A DNA stretch of 14,130 bases from Pseudomonadota bacterium. Lineage in GTDB: Bacteria > Pseudomonadota > Alphaproteobacteria > Rhizobiales > Rhizobiaceae. The notes under the pieces were generated by a model. It made no database searches. It saw only the letters and a list, made by a program, of their open reading frames with translations, and was not told the origin of the DNA. The position numbers were made by a program, and so were the translations under genes. This document shows, piece by piece, positions 1 through 9,071 of this stretch (its first letter is position 1; each line of letters begins with the position of its first letter). The stretch lies in NCBI GenBank assembly GCA_023419995.1, contig JAEZXF010000294.1, positions 1-14,130 on the forward strand, read 5' to 3'.

Positions 1-367
1 GTTCTCGGTCGAGGCGCTGGCAATCATCATCATGCTTGCAATCGTCGGCTACATGCCGTTTCGCGAGCGCGACAGCCGCGTTCCGGGGGAACGCCTGCGC
101 GATGCTCTCGTCGCATCCGTCGTTGGAGCGACCGCGTCCCTGATCCTGCTGGCGGTGCTGGCCCAGCCCTTCGATGCACGGCTTTCGGACTGGTTCCGGG
201 TGGCGAGCGTACCGGAAGCGCACGGCCGCAACCTCGTCAACGTCATCCTGGTCGACTTCCGGGCCCTCGACACCATGGGTGAAATCACTGTGCTCGGCCT
301 CGCGGCCGTGGCGGCCGCCGCCGTTCTGGCCGGCCTGCGCCGCGCCACTGCGGAGAAACGCAAATGA
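1..367 (+). CDS. mrpA: Mrp Na+/H+ antiporter subunit A, C-terminal end (5' truncated by window)
   Basis: Frame 2 is open from the first base, so the gene begins upstream and only about 121 residues are visible. The visible part is the C-terminal portion of MrpA: a membrane helix, a charged loop and the family signature [20 protein letters not shown], followed by a last hydrophobic helix and a basic tail. MrpA is the largest, NuoL-like subunit of the multisubunit Na+/H+ antiporter in the inner membrane and is thought to take part in proton and sodium movement. Its stop overlaps the mrpB start (ATGA at 364-367), as expected for translational coupling. The apparent Met at 32 is internal and should not be taken as the start. 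Identity is secure from the signature and the gene order. Confidence 0.93.
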   Translation, partial: FSVEALAIIIMLAIVGYMPFRERDSRVPGERLRDALVASVVGATASLILLAVLAQPFDARLSDWFRVASVPEAHGRNLVNVILVDFRALDTMGEITVLGLAAVAAAAVLAGLRRATAEKRK

Positions 368-759
368 ATTCCATCATCCTTCAGACGACAAGCAGGCTGA
401 TCCTGCCTGCCGCTCTGGCTTTTTCGATCTACGTGCTCCTGCGCGGACATAACGAGCCGGGCGGCGGGTTCATCGGCGGGCTGATCGCCGCCGCCGGCAT
501 TGCCGTTCATGCGATCCCACGCGGGCGCGAGGCCCTGATCGCCATGCTGCGGGTCTGGCCGAAAACGCTGATCGGGGCAGGCATCCTGCTGGCGATCGTC
601 TCGGGCCTGCCGTCGCTGCTGCTTGGAGAGCCATTTCTGACGCATCAGTGGCCCTTCGCGTCGCTGCCGATCGGCACGACGCTGGTGTTCGACCTCGGCG
701 TCTATCTCGTCGTGATCGGCTCCGTGCTGACATTCCTGTCCTACTACCTGGAGAACTGA
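364..759 (+). CDS. mrpB: Mrp Na+/H+ antiporter subunit B
   Basis: A 131-residue polytopic membrane protein of the MnhB/MrpB family. The diagnostic feature is [17 protein letters not shown] near residues 27-43, a glycine-rich loop and helix typical of the family, followed by further hydrophobic segments up to the C-terminus. The length is near the usual 130-145 residues. MrpB is an essential membrane subunit of the Mrp antiporter, which exchanges cytoplasmic Na+ for external H+. The ATG at 364 lies within the ATGA overlap with mrpA and has a GGAG ribosome binding site at 352-355. Transcription is presumably from the operon promoter upstream of the window. No anomalies are seen. Confidence 0.95.
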   Translation: MNSIILQTTSRLILPAALAFSIYVLLRGHNEPGGGFIGGLIAAAGIAVHAIPRGREALIAMLRVWPKTLIGAGILLAIVSGLPSLLLGEPFLTHQWPFASLPIGTTLVFDLGVYLVVIGSVLTFLSYYLEN

Positions 760-760
760 C

Positions 761-1159
761 GTGGAGCCTGTCTTCGCCATCGCTTTCGGCGTGATGATGG
801 CCGTCGCCGCCTATCTCCTGATGTCGCGCAACGTGCTGCGCATCGTCCTGGGCCTGCTCGTGCTGGGCAACGCGGCCAACCTGTCGATTTTCATCGCTGG
901 CCGGCTAGACAGCCGCGTGCCGCCGCTGGTGCCCGCCGGCGAGACGGTGCTGGCGGGTGGGGCGAACCCGCTGCCGCAGGCGTTGATCCTGACGGCCATC
1001 GTCATTTCGTTCGCACTGGTCGCCTTTACGGTCGTCCTGTTCCAGAGCGCGCATCGCCGTCTGGGTACGCTCGATGCGGACGCCATGCGGGAAGCCGAAC
1101 CAGAAGCGCAGACCAAGGCCAGGTCGTCGAGAACCCACAAGGCGGAGGAACCCGCCTGA
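761..1159 (+). CDS. mrpC: Mrp Na+/H+ antiporter subunit C (GTG start)
   Basis: A 132-residue NuoK-like subunit with three membrane helices: around residues 4-20, around 26-47, and around 70-94 within ALILTAIVISFALVAFTVVLF. The segment NPLPQALILTAIVI is the characteristic conserved helix shared by MrpC and NuoK. It is followed by a charged, hydrophilic tail of about 35 residues rich in Glu, Lys and Arg. Translation starts at a GTG one base after the mrpB stop, with GGAG at 750-753 as ribosome binding site. The stop overlaps the mrpD ATG (TGATG). MrpC forms part of the membrane core of the antiporter and is homologous to a complex I subunit. Family assignment is clear. Confidence 0.94.
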   Translation: MEPVFAIAFGVMMAVAAYLLMSRNVLRIVLGLLVLGNAANLSIFIAGRLDSRVPPLVPAGETVLAGGANPLPQALILTAIVISFALVAFTVVLFQSAHRRLGTLDADAMREAEPEAQTKARSSRTHKAEEPA

Positions 1160-2694
1160 TGAGCCCACACATCCTGCTGACACTTCCGATACTTTTTCCG
1201 ATTCTCGGCGTCGCGCTCTGCGCGCTCTTCTGGTCCAACAAGTCCGCACAGCGCATCGTCAGCCTGGTTGCAAGCGTCGGGCTTCTCGGCTCCGCATTGG
1301 CCCTCACAGCCGCAGTCTATGACGGCACGGTGCTTGCCACCAGTTTCGGCAATTGGGACGCGCCGTTCGGCATCGTCTTCGTCGCCGACATGTTCGCGGC
1401 GGCCATGGTGCTCATCACCGGTATCATGGCCGTCGCCGTGGGGATTTACGGCCTCACCGGCAATATCGAGCCTCGGGAAAACGCCTTTTATCACCTGCTC
1501 TATCAGGGCCTGCTGCTCGGCGTGACCGGCGCGTTCCTGACCGGCGACATCTTCAACCTCTATGTCTGGTTTGAGATCATGCTGATCTCGTCCTTCGGCA
1601 TGCTGGCGCTCGGCGGCACGAAGGAGCAGCTCGACGCAGGCGTGAAGTACGTCACGCTCAACCTGATCGCGACGACGTTCTTCCTCATCACCGTCGGCTT
1701 CCTCTACGGCATGACCGGTACGCTCAACATGGCCGATCTCGCCCGCGTGCTGCCGACATTGGAGAACCAGGGGCTCGTGACCACGCTCGCCGTCATGTTC
1801 CTGATGGCCTTCGGTTCCAAAGCTGCGGTATTCCCGCTGTTCTACTGGCTTCCAGCCGCCTATCACACGGCCTCGGCTCCGGTGGTCGCGATCTTCGCGG
1901 CGCTGCTCACCAAGGTCGGCGTCTACGCGATCATCCGCACCTTCACGCTGCTGTTCGACGGCGACGCGGGCTATACGGGGCCGATCGTGGCGGCGATCGC
2001 GATCTTCACGATGGTCACGGGCGTTCTGGGGGCCGCCGCGCATTTCGACATCCGCCGCATCCTGTCGTTCCACATCATCAGCCAGATCGGCTACATGCTG
2101 TTCGGCATCGCGGTCGCGACGCCGCTCGCCGTCGGCGGCTCGATCCTCTACGTCATCCACCACATCATCGTGAAGGCGAACCTGTTCCTTATCGCGGGCG
2201 CGATCGAGCGCGCCGGAGGTTCGTTCCATCTGAAGAAGCTCGGCGGCCTCTATACGAGCCTGCCGCTGCTGGGCGTGCTCTTCCTCATCCCCGCGCTGTC
2301 GCTCGCCGGCCTGCCGCCACTGTCGGGCTTCTGGTCGAAGTTCACCGTCATCAAGGCGAGCCTCGATGCCGGCCATGTCGTCCTTGCCGCGACGGGCCTG
2401 CTGGTCGGGCTTTTGACGCTCTATTCGATGCTCAAGATATGGAACGAGGCGTTCTGGAAGGCCGCGCCCGCCGGCACGACGGAGACGGTCCGGGGCTGGC
2501 AGACGGATCGCAGGACGCGGCTTCTCATGCTCACGCCGATCGTGTCGCTCGCGGCCATCACGCTCACCATCGGGCTCTTCGCCGAGCCGTTCGTCGACTT
2601 CTCGCTGCGGGCAGGCGCGCAGCTTCTCGACAAGTCCGCCTACATCGACGCCGTCTTCGGCCAGCCCGGAAAACTCGCGGAGGCAAATCCATGA
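1159..2694 (+). CDS. mrpD: Mrp Na+/H+ antiporter subunit D
   Basis: A 511-residue, multi-helix member of the proton-conducting antiporter family (homologous to NuoM/NuoN), with the usual length for MrpD. Residues important in this family are in place: Glu139 in the helix segment YVWFEIMLISSFG, Lys221 in FGSKAAVFPLFYW, Lys252 in LLTKVGVYAIIRT, and the His334-His335/Lys339 segment HHIIVKANLF. Glu139 and Lys221 correspond in position to the functionally essential Glu137 and Lys219 of Bacillus MrpD (established knowledge). The conserved PPLSGFWSKF segment lies further on. Start ATG 1159 overlaps the mrpC stop and is preceded by GGAGG at 1144-1148; the end overlaps mrpE (ATGA). It appears fully intact. 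Confidence 0.96.
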   Translation: MSPHILLTLPILFPILGVALCALFWSNKSAQRIVSLVASVGLLGSALALTAAVYDGTVLATSFGNWDAPFGIVFVADMFAAAMVLITGIMAVAVGIYGLTGNIEPRENAFYHLLYQGLLLGVTGAFLTGDIFNLYVWFEIMLISSFGMLALGGTKEQLDAGVKYVTLNLIATTFFLITVGFLYGMTGTLNMADLARVLPTLENQGLVTTLAVMFLMAFGSKAAVFPLFYWLPAAYHTASAPVVAIFAALLTKVGVYAIIRTFTLLFDGDAGYTGPIVAAIAIFTMVTGVLGAAAHFDIRRILSFHIISQIGYMLFGIAVATPLAVGGSILYVIHHIIVKANLFLIAGAIERAGGSFHLKKLGGLYTSLPLLGVLFLIPALSLAGLPPLSGFWSKFTVIKASLDAGHVVLAATGLLVGLLTLYSMLKIWNEAFWKAAPAGTTETVRGWQTDRRTRLLMLTPIVSLAAITLTIGLFAEPFVDFSLRAGAQLLDKSAYIDAVFGQPGKLAEANP

Positions 2695-3011
2695 AAGCGC
2701 TGCTTGCCTGGCTGAACCTGACCGGCCTGTTCTTCTACGAGCTGGCAATGTCGGTAAAGGACGTCGTCGTTACCGTGCTCAACCCGCGCCGACCGATCCG
2801 CTCGGCTATCGTAGCCGTGCCGCTCGACGTGACGAGCGACGCCGGCATCACCCTGCTTGCCAACATGATCACGCTGACGCCGGGCACCACCAGTCTGCAT
2901 GTCAGCGAAGACCGGACCACGCTCTACTGCCATGTGATGAACGTCTCCGACGAGAGCGTGGCCGGGATCAAGGACGGCTTCGAGCGCTCTGTGAAGGAGG
3001 TGCTGCCATGA
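2691..3011 (+). CDS. mrpE: Mrp Na+/H+ antiporter subunit E, short form
   Basis: A 106-residue MrpE/MnhE family protein. The conserved core is present: FFYELAMSVKDVVVTVLNPR, then IVAVPLDVTSDAGITLLANM and ITLTPGTTSLHVSEDRTTLY, and the closing segment IKDGFERSVKEVL. Most MrpE proteins have about 155-165 residues, with two extra N-terminal membrane helices before this core. Those are missing here, leaving one hydrophobic segment at residues 4-25. The start is well supported: ATG at 2691 in an ATGA overlap with mrpD, with GGAGG at 2679-2683. The upstream in-frame extension would have to be read through mrpD coding sequence and does not look like MrpE. It is therefore a short form rather than a mis-called start. 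The stop overlaps mrpF. Confidence 0.92.
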   Translation: MKALLAWLNLTGLFFYELAMSVKDVVVTVLNPRRPIRSAIVAVPLDVTSDAGITLLANMITLTPGTTSLHVSEDRTTLYCHVMNVSDESVAGIKDGFERSVKEVLP

Positions 3012-3307
3012 CATCCGAGACCGTACAGGCGACAGGGGCAGTCATCGCATCCGTGCTGTTGCTGGTGGCGATGGTCTGCGCTGGTATCCGCATTATCCGC
3101 GGCCCATCAGGGCCCGACCGCGTGGTGGCGCTCGATTTGCTGGGCATCCTCGGCGTGGCGGCCGCCGGCATGGCGGTGATCGTCTCCGGCTCGACCGCCT
3201 TCATCGATATCGCGCTCGGCGTGGCGCTGGTCGGCTTCCTCGCCGCGGTTGCCTTCGCCGGCTTCATCGAACGCGGCTCGATCAACGAGGAGGAAGAGGA
3301 ACGATGA
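3008..3307 (+). CDS. mrpF: Mrp Na+/H+ antiporter subunit F
   Basis: A 99-residue, three-helix membrane protein of the MrpF/PhaF family, about the usual length. The family loop motif RGPSGPDRVVALD (residues 31-43) sits between helices one and two, and a conserved Asp67 lies in the third helix segment FIDIALGVALVGF. The C-terminus is a short acidic tail of Glu residues. ATG 3008 overlaps the mrpE stop and is preceded by a strong GGAGG at 2997-3001. Its stop overlaps the mrpG ATG. MrpF is a small essential subunit of the antiporter complex; some relatives have been linked to bile-salt or cation efflux. A second, diverged copy of this gene lies at 8793-9071. Confidence 0.95.
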   Translation: MTSETVQATGAVIASVLLLVAMVCAGIRIIRGPSGPDRVVALDLLGILGVAAAGMAVIVSGSTAFIDIALGVALVGFLAAVAFAGFIERGSINEEEEER

Positions 3308-4164
3308 CGGCCTTCCTTTCCGCCGCTTTCCTCGTCACCGGCGCGGCTCTTTGCCTATTCGCCTCACTCGGCGTGCTGCGCCTGCCGGACTTCTTCATGC
3401 GCATGCATGCCGCCACCAATGCCGGCGTTGCCGGCTGCGGGTTGCTGCTGATCGGGGTCGCCTTCGCCTATCCGTCGTCCGGCATGTGGATCAAGGTCGC
3501 CATCGCCATCGCCTTCCTGCTGCTCACCACGCCCATCGCCGGACATCTGCTCGCCCGCGCGGGCTATGTCGCGGGCGTGCCCCTGTGGGGCGGCACGCGC
3601 GAGGACCAGCTCAAGGGCGAACTGCCGCGCGGCGACTTTTATCATCCACCGACAGGTTCCCTTTGGAGAAAAGCCATGAACCCGACGATAGAGCGTGTGG
3701 TGCTGGGCCTTACCAACGGTCCGGGTGCGGAAGTCGCGATGAGACACGCGATCGAACTGGCGAAGGCTAGTCAAGCCGAGTTGGTCGGTATGGCGATCGT
3801 CGACACGAAGATGCTGGAGAATGTCGGCCCGGTACCGATCGGCGGCAACTACTATGCCGCACGGTTGCGCAATACGCTGATCACAAAAGCCCGGCACCGG
3901 CTGGCCGAGGCGGTGCAGTCCTTCGAGCGGGTCGCGAAACAAGCCGGCATCAGTTTCAGTGTTTCCGTCGAGGAGGGAGATCCAGCCCCCATCCTGCGCG
4001 AGCGACTCGGAAAAGGTGTCGCGCTGGTTCTGCCGCGCCGCAGCTGGTTCGACCACGGTCTTGCCGAAAGAAGGATCGACCCAGCGACCTGGCTCGCGCG
4101 CCATCGTATCGGTACCGTGGAGCATCGGGATGAAGACGATGCGCCATTGGTCGTTTTCGGTTGA
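3304..4164 (+). CDS. mrpG: Mrp antiporter subunit G fused to a universal-stress-protein-like domain
   Basis: A 286-residue fusion. Residues 1-110 are a normal MrpG with three helices and the family motif VLRLPDFFMRMHAATNAG (residues 24-41). Residues 125-286, from MNPTIERVVLGLTNGPG, resemble the UspA fold: a beta strand, a helix segment (ELAKASQAELVGMAIVD), a long middle helix, the EEGDPAPIL segment and a strand near LVLPRRSWFDHGL. The Gly-rich ATP-binding motif of ATP-type UspA proteins (GxxG followed by GS/GT) is not visible, and the last 25 residues do not look typical. Ordinary MrpG proteins end near residue 120. An internal ATG (3676) with its own GGAGAA could make the Usp part separately. 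The junction has no stop in this frame. The MrpG half is certain; the Usp assignment is probable. Confidence 0.9.
   Translation: MTAFLSAAFLVTGAALCLFASLGVLRLPDFFMRMHAATNAGVAGCGLLLIGVAFAYPSSGMWIKVAIAIAFLLLTTPIAGHLLARAGYVAGVPLWGGTREDQLKGELPRGDFYHPPTGSLWRKAMNPTIERVVLGLTNGPGAEVAMRHAIELAKASQAELVGMAIVDTKMLENVGPVPIGGNYYAARLRNTLITKARHRLAEAVQSFERVAKQAGISFSVSVEEGDPAPILRERLGKGVALVLPRRSWFDHGLAERRIDPATWLARHRIGTVEHRDEDDAPLVVFG
3665..3678 (+). promoter_or_regulatory. Internal ribosome binding site and ATG for a separate Usp-like product
   Basis: Within the mrpG-usp reading frame, GGAGAA at 3665-3670 stands seven bases before an in-frame ATG at 3676-3678, exactly where the Usp-like domain begins (residue 125 of the fusion). 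The spacing and strength match the start sites of the neighbouring operon genes. This suggests that a 162-residue Usp-like protein may be translated on its own as well as, or instead of, the fusion. It may also be a relic of two genes joined by loss of a stop codon. Confidence 0.5.
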
Positions 4165-4173
4165 GTTAGGATC

Positions 4174-5640
4174 ATGACGCTGCGACTCTCGGGCGAGGAC
4201 AATCGTCGGGAGAGAAGCAGCTTGCGAGCTCGAGCATACAGACTGCCCGTGACCGTGCGGCTGCCCCTCATCGCAGCCGCGATGATCTTCATCGCCGCCG
4301 TCGCATCGACGCAGACCGCCATCTTCTTCATGGGCCGGCAGGCCGACCGGCAGGTCGAGACGCTGGGACACGTCTATCTCGACGGGCTCTCGGCCGCCCT
4401 TCTGCCTCACGTCACCAGCAACGACACTGACCGTATCCGCGCGACGCTTCAACAGGCGCTCGAGTTTCACGAGGGGGTCGTAGATCGGCGACTGACCTTT
4501 CTTGACGAGCGCGACGGTCAGCGCATTGAGGCGTCGCGCCCAGGGATCAGTGAGGACGAGCAATTGCCCCAAGAGGTGCGTGCCAGCGCCACCGGCTTCA
4601 GCCGATCCGACGACGGCACGATATGGATATGGCGCCAGCTTGCGGATGGCGCTGCAACGCTCGGAACCGTCGTCGTCAACCTCGACATTTCTTCCTTCGA
4701 CGCAGAAAGAGGCTCGATCAGGTGGTTTCTGCTCCTGTTCGATCTGGTCTTCAGCGGCATATGCGCAGTCATCGGCTTCTTCATGGTCCGCGGCATGCAG
4801 CGGCCGATGGCGATTGTCGCGCACCATCTCTACGACGCCGCGCTCGGCATGCTCAGGCCCATCGAACCGCACGAAATACCCGCAGACGACGTGCAGGCCG
4901 AACGCATGATCCTCGCCTTCAACGCGATGGCCAACGCAGCGAGCGAGCGTGAAAGTCTGCTCGCGCACCTTGCCGAGCAGCAGCGCGAGGCGGATCTTGG
5001 CCGACTGACTGCTACCGTTGCTCACGAGGTCAGGAACCCGCTCGGCGGCATGCGCACGGCCATCAGCACCCTGAAGCGTTTCGGCGACCGGGAAGATTCG
5101 CGTGGCGAGGCGGTCGAGTTCCTCGAACGCGGCGTCGCTGCTCTGGAGCACGTCGTCGACGCCACCCTGGAAAATTATCGCGCACGCCCTGAATGGCGGC
5201 CGTTGTCCAGGCAGGATTTCGAGGATCTGCGCCTGCTTGTCGAGGCCGATGGCCGGTCACGTGACGTGAGTTTTGTACTCGATGTCGACATGCCGGAAAC
5301 CGTCGCTGTCCCCGCGCTCGATGTGCGCCAGGTTCTCCTCAACCTGCTGCTGAACGCCGTCCGCGCTTCGTCCAAGGGAGGCAAGGTGGAACTGACTGCC
5401 AGAGTGTGGAACCGGGAACTCGTCGTCACCGTCAAGGACGAAGGCAGCGGTCTGGATCGGGGGCTCGCGCGTACGATCGAAAGCGGGGCCGTAGCGACAG
5501 AGGGGCCTGGCATCGGGGTTGCTGTCATCATTCGCCTTGTGGAGCGCCTGCAGGGGCGCGTCGCAATAGAATCGGCCCCCTATAGCGGCACGGTCATCAC
5601 GCTCCATATTCCCCTGCAAGACAGGAGCGCAACGGCATGA
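4174..5640 (+). CDS. Membrane-bound sensor histidine kinase
   Basis: A 488-residue sensor kinase. A basic N-terminus precedes membrane helix one (about 29-52). Residues 53-182 form a periplasmic sensor region of about 130 residues with no named domain that I recognise. Helix two is at about 184-205, followed by a HAMP-like linker (206-260) and a dimerisation helix with the phosphoacceptor His284 in the H-box TATVAHEVRNPLGG. The ATPase domain has an N-box around Asn394 (LLNAVRAS), a G1 box (KDEGSGL, 421-427) and a G2 box (GPGIGVA, 444-450). It should autophosphorylate and pass phosphate to the regulator encoded next, whose ATG overlaps its stop. It starts nine bases after mrpG-usp; the AGGA before its ATG is close (2-3 bases), so the start is less certain than its neighbours. 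A signal related to Na+, pH or osmolarity is inferred from context only. Confidence 0.93.
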   Translation: MTLRLSGEDNRRERSSLRARAYRLPVTVRLPLIAAAMIFIAAVASTQTAIFFMGRQADRQVETLGHVYLDGLSAALLPHVTSNDTDRIRATLQQALEFHEGVVDRRLTFLDERDGQRIEASRPGISEDEQLPQEVRASATGFSRSDDGTIWIWRQLADGAATLGTVVVNLDISSFDAERGSIRWFLLLFDLVFSGICAVIGFFMVRGMQRPMAIVAHHLYDAALGMLRPIEPHEIPADDVQAERMILAFNAMANAASERESLLAHLAEQQREADLGRLTATVAHEVRNPLGGMRTAISTLKRFGDREDSRGEAVEFLERGVAALEHVVDATLENYRARPEWRPLSRQDFEDLRLLVEADGRSRDVSFVLDVDMPETVAVPALDVRQVLLNLLLNAVRASSKGGKVELTARVWNRELVVTVKDEGSGLDRGLARTIESGAVATEGPGIGVAVIIRLVERLQGRVAIESAPYSGTVITLHIPLQDRSATA

Positions 5641-6941
5641 TCGCCAACCCCCAAATCCTCGTCATCGAGGACGACCCGATCCTCGGCGGCGCGATCGTGC
5701 AGCGGCTAAAGCTCGAAGGCTTCGCCCCGATCTGGGCGCAGACTTGCGCCGACGCGATCGCCGCGCTGAAGCGTGCCCGACCAGATTTCGTGCTGTCCGA
5801 CATCGTGTTGCCGGACGGGTCCGGCGAGGACGTGTTCACGAAGGCGCAGCCATGGCTGGGCGACACGCCGATCTTGTTCGCGACCGCCTTCGGCGAGATC
5901 GACCAGGCGGTGCGGCTGGTCAAGGCCGGTGCCGAGGACTACCTGACCAAGCCCTACGACGTGGACGAGCTCGTCGGGCGCATCCGGACGGCCCTGTCGC
6001 GCAGACACCGCTCGCCAGACGGCGCCGCTTCGGCGGAGCTTGCGCTTTCGCCGGCAACCAAGACGATCGCCGAGCAATTGCAACGTGCCGCCGCCACCGA
6101 CCTTCCGGTGCTGCTTACGGGAGAGACGGGTGTCGGCAAGGAGGTCGCTGCACGTTACCTTCATACGAGTTCTCCTCGTTCCGACTCGCCCTTCGTTGCG
6201 GTCAACTGCGGCGCGATCCCACACGAGCTTCTGGAAAGCCAGTTCTTTGGCCATGAGCGCGGCGCGTTCACCGGCGCCGCGCAAGCCCATGTCGGCTACT
6301 TCGAGGAGGCATCGGACGGGACGCTCTTCCTCGACGAGATCGGCGAGCTCGATACCCGCCTCCAGACGGCGCTCTTGCGTGTGCTCGAGGACGGCCGGTT
6401 CCGACCCGTAGGGGCGCGGAAGGACAAGACGTTCGGCGGAAGGATCGTCGCCGCGACCAATGCCGATCTTGGCCAGTTGCGGTCGGAGAAAAAGTTCCGC
6501 GACGATCTCTACTATCGCCTGTCGGTGATAGAAATCCCGCTTCTTCCGCTTCGCGAGCGCATCGGCGAGATCGAGCCGTTGGCCAAGCGGTTCTTGCAAG
6601 AGTTTTCATCCGCGAACCAACCTGCTCGGCAACTGTCGCACGAAGCCTTGCAAGCACTTTTGCGCTACGACTGGCCAGGCAACATCAGGGAACTGCGTAA
6701 CCGGCTCCACAGGGCAAGCGTGTTCACAAAGGGAGACGTGCTTGAGACCGCCGACATATTTCCAGAGACAGGATTGGGGAAGGATGGAAAAGAAACTCTT
6801 GCTGCTGCGAAAAAACGCACCGAAGCCGATCTGATCGAGCAGGCCATCGTCGCCGCGCACGGACGGATCGGGGATGCGGCCGATCAACTGGGGATCTCCC
6901 GAACGACACTTTGGAAACGGAGGAAGAAGGGGAGAACGTGA
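5637..6941 (+). CDS. NtrC-family sigma54-dependent response regulator
   Basis: A 434-residue regulator with three domains. The receiver domain (about 5-120) has the acidic pair Asp12-Asp13 after Glu11, phosphoacceptor Asp55, Thr83 and Lys105. The AAA+ domain (about 135-365) has Walker A GETGVGKE (162-169), the sigma54-contacting GAFTGA loop (209-214), Walker B LFLDEIGE (230-237) and the WPGNIREL segment (346-353). A Fis-type helix-turn-helix closes the protein (about 404-430, with [18 protein letters not shown]). With GAFTGA intact it should activate sigma54 promoters when phosphorylated by the kinase encoded just upstream (ATGA overlap, AGGAG at 5623-5627). The target is unknown; the Mrp operon and the BCCT gene downstream are the obvious candidates. 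I found no convincing -24/-12 promoter inside the window. Confidence 0.95.
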   Translation: MIANPQILVIEDDPILGGAIVQRLKLEGFAPIWAQTCADAIAALKRARPDFVLSDIVLPDGSGEDVFTKAQPWLGDTPILFATAFGEIDQAVRLVKAGAEDYLTKPYDVDELVGRIRTALSRRHRSPDGAASAELALSPATKTIAEQLQRAAATDLPVLLTGETGVGKEVAARYLHTSSPRSDSPFVAVNCGAIPHELLESQFFGHERGAFTGAAQAHVGYFEEASDGTLFLDEIGELDTRLQTALLRVLEDGRFRPVGARKDKTFGGRIVAATNADLGQLRSEKKFRDDLYYRLSVIEIPLLPLRERIGEIEPLAKRFLQEFSSANQPARQLSHEALQALLRYDWPGNIRELRNRLHRASVFTKGDVLETADIFPETGLGKDGKETLAAAKKRTEADLIEQAIVAAHGRIGDAADQLGISRTTLWKRRKKGRT

Positions 6942-7125
6942 AATCCAAGGAGGTTGACGGCACCGCATCCAATGCGCGTGGGCAGGCTGAAGCCCTATCC
7001 TATTTGTGCCGCTGTTCCGCCACGAATTTGCCTTCCTTGCCCAAGGATGGGATAAAGCACCCTCAACCCGACTGGAGGAATTGCGTCCGGATTGGCCTTC
7101 GGACGAGCAGCGAAAGGAATTGCCG

Positions 7126-8709
<1,584 letters not shown>

Positions 8710-8732
8710 AGAAATTTGCCCTACCGAAAACT

Positions 8733-8757
8733 GCTGTCGTGCATCATGCACGGCAGC
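8733..8757. terminator. Hairpin after the BCCT gene, possible (bidirectional) terminator
   Basis: An 11-base-pair stem with one G-T wobble (GCTGTCGTGCA at 8733-8743 against TGCACGGCAGC at 8747-8757) closes on a three-base loop, 23 bases after the BCCT stop. On the plus strand no T-run follows, so it is not a classical intrinsic terminator for BCCT transcripts. On the minus strand the stem is followed by a short run of T (complement of AAAA at 8727-8730). It may stabilise the BCCT mRNA end or reduce read-through into the two small genes downstream. Confidence 0.4.
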
Positions 8758-8792
8758 TCTGAGCGGGTCATCCTCCAGAATCGAAGGTCGCG

Positions 8793-9071
8793 ATGCAAGA
8801 GTATATCGTCAAATTCTCCCCAATTTTGATGGTGATACTTACTATTCCCCTTGCCGCAATTTTATATCGTATGATTGTCAGCGAGAATTCAAGGAATAGC
8901 GTCCTGATTCTAGATGTACTGACATCATTGACCATTGCGGCTGGCGCACTTGCAACAGTTGGAACCGGTTGGAGCGGATTCCTTGGGATTGGTTTTGGGA
9001 TTGCTCTCACCGGTTTTATGGCAACTTGCCTTCTGGCGATCTTTCCAAAGCGCGGGAGCCACAGAAGGTGA
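8793..9071 (+). CDS. Diverged MrpF-like small membrane protein
   Basis: A 92-residue protein with three predicted helices (about 10-27, 36-57, 61-83) and a basic end. It aligns without gaps to MrpF of this window (offset two residues): Arg26, Asp41, Ala49-Ala50, Gly59, Phe63, Ile66, Gly69, Ala71-Leu72 and Gly74-Phe75 match the same positions in MrpF. The family loop PDR is replaced by Asn-Ser, and the membrane Asp67 of MrpF is Gly65 here, so cation-handling residues have changed. ATG 8793 has AAGG at 8784-8787. It overlaps the next gene (GTGA). Base composition is visibly AT-richer than the neighbours, with ATA, TTA and TTG codons. This suggests transfer from elsewhere or a relic under different constraint. 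It may be an accessory subunit for the antiporter or the BCCT transporter, but function is unproven. Confidence 0.75.
   Translation: MQEYIVKFSPILMVILTIPLAAILYRMIVSENSRNSVLILDVLTSLTIAAGALATVGTGWSGFLGIGFGIALTGFMATCLLAIFPKRGSHRR

Noticed and set aside
811..2748. A 645-codon open frame on the minus strand opposite mrpC-mrpD
   Set aside because: Its product is a low-complexity Arg/Asp/Glu/His-rich string, the usual antisense shadow of GC-rich membrane-protein genes. MrpD on the plus strand is unmistakable.
3364..5151. A 595-codon minus-strand frame opposite mrpG-usp and the kinase gene
   Set aside because: No recognisable domains and biased composition; both plus-strand genes show clear family motifs, so this is an antisense shadow.
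7006..7125. A 40-residue N-terminal extension of BCCT from GTG 7006
   Set aside because: There is no ribosome binding site close to the GTG and the added residues do not look like a BCCT N-terminus. ATG 7126 has AAGGAA at proper spacing.
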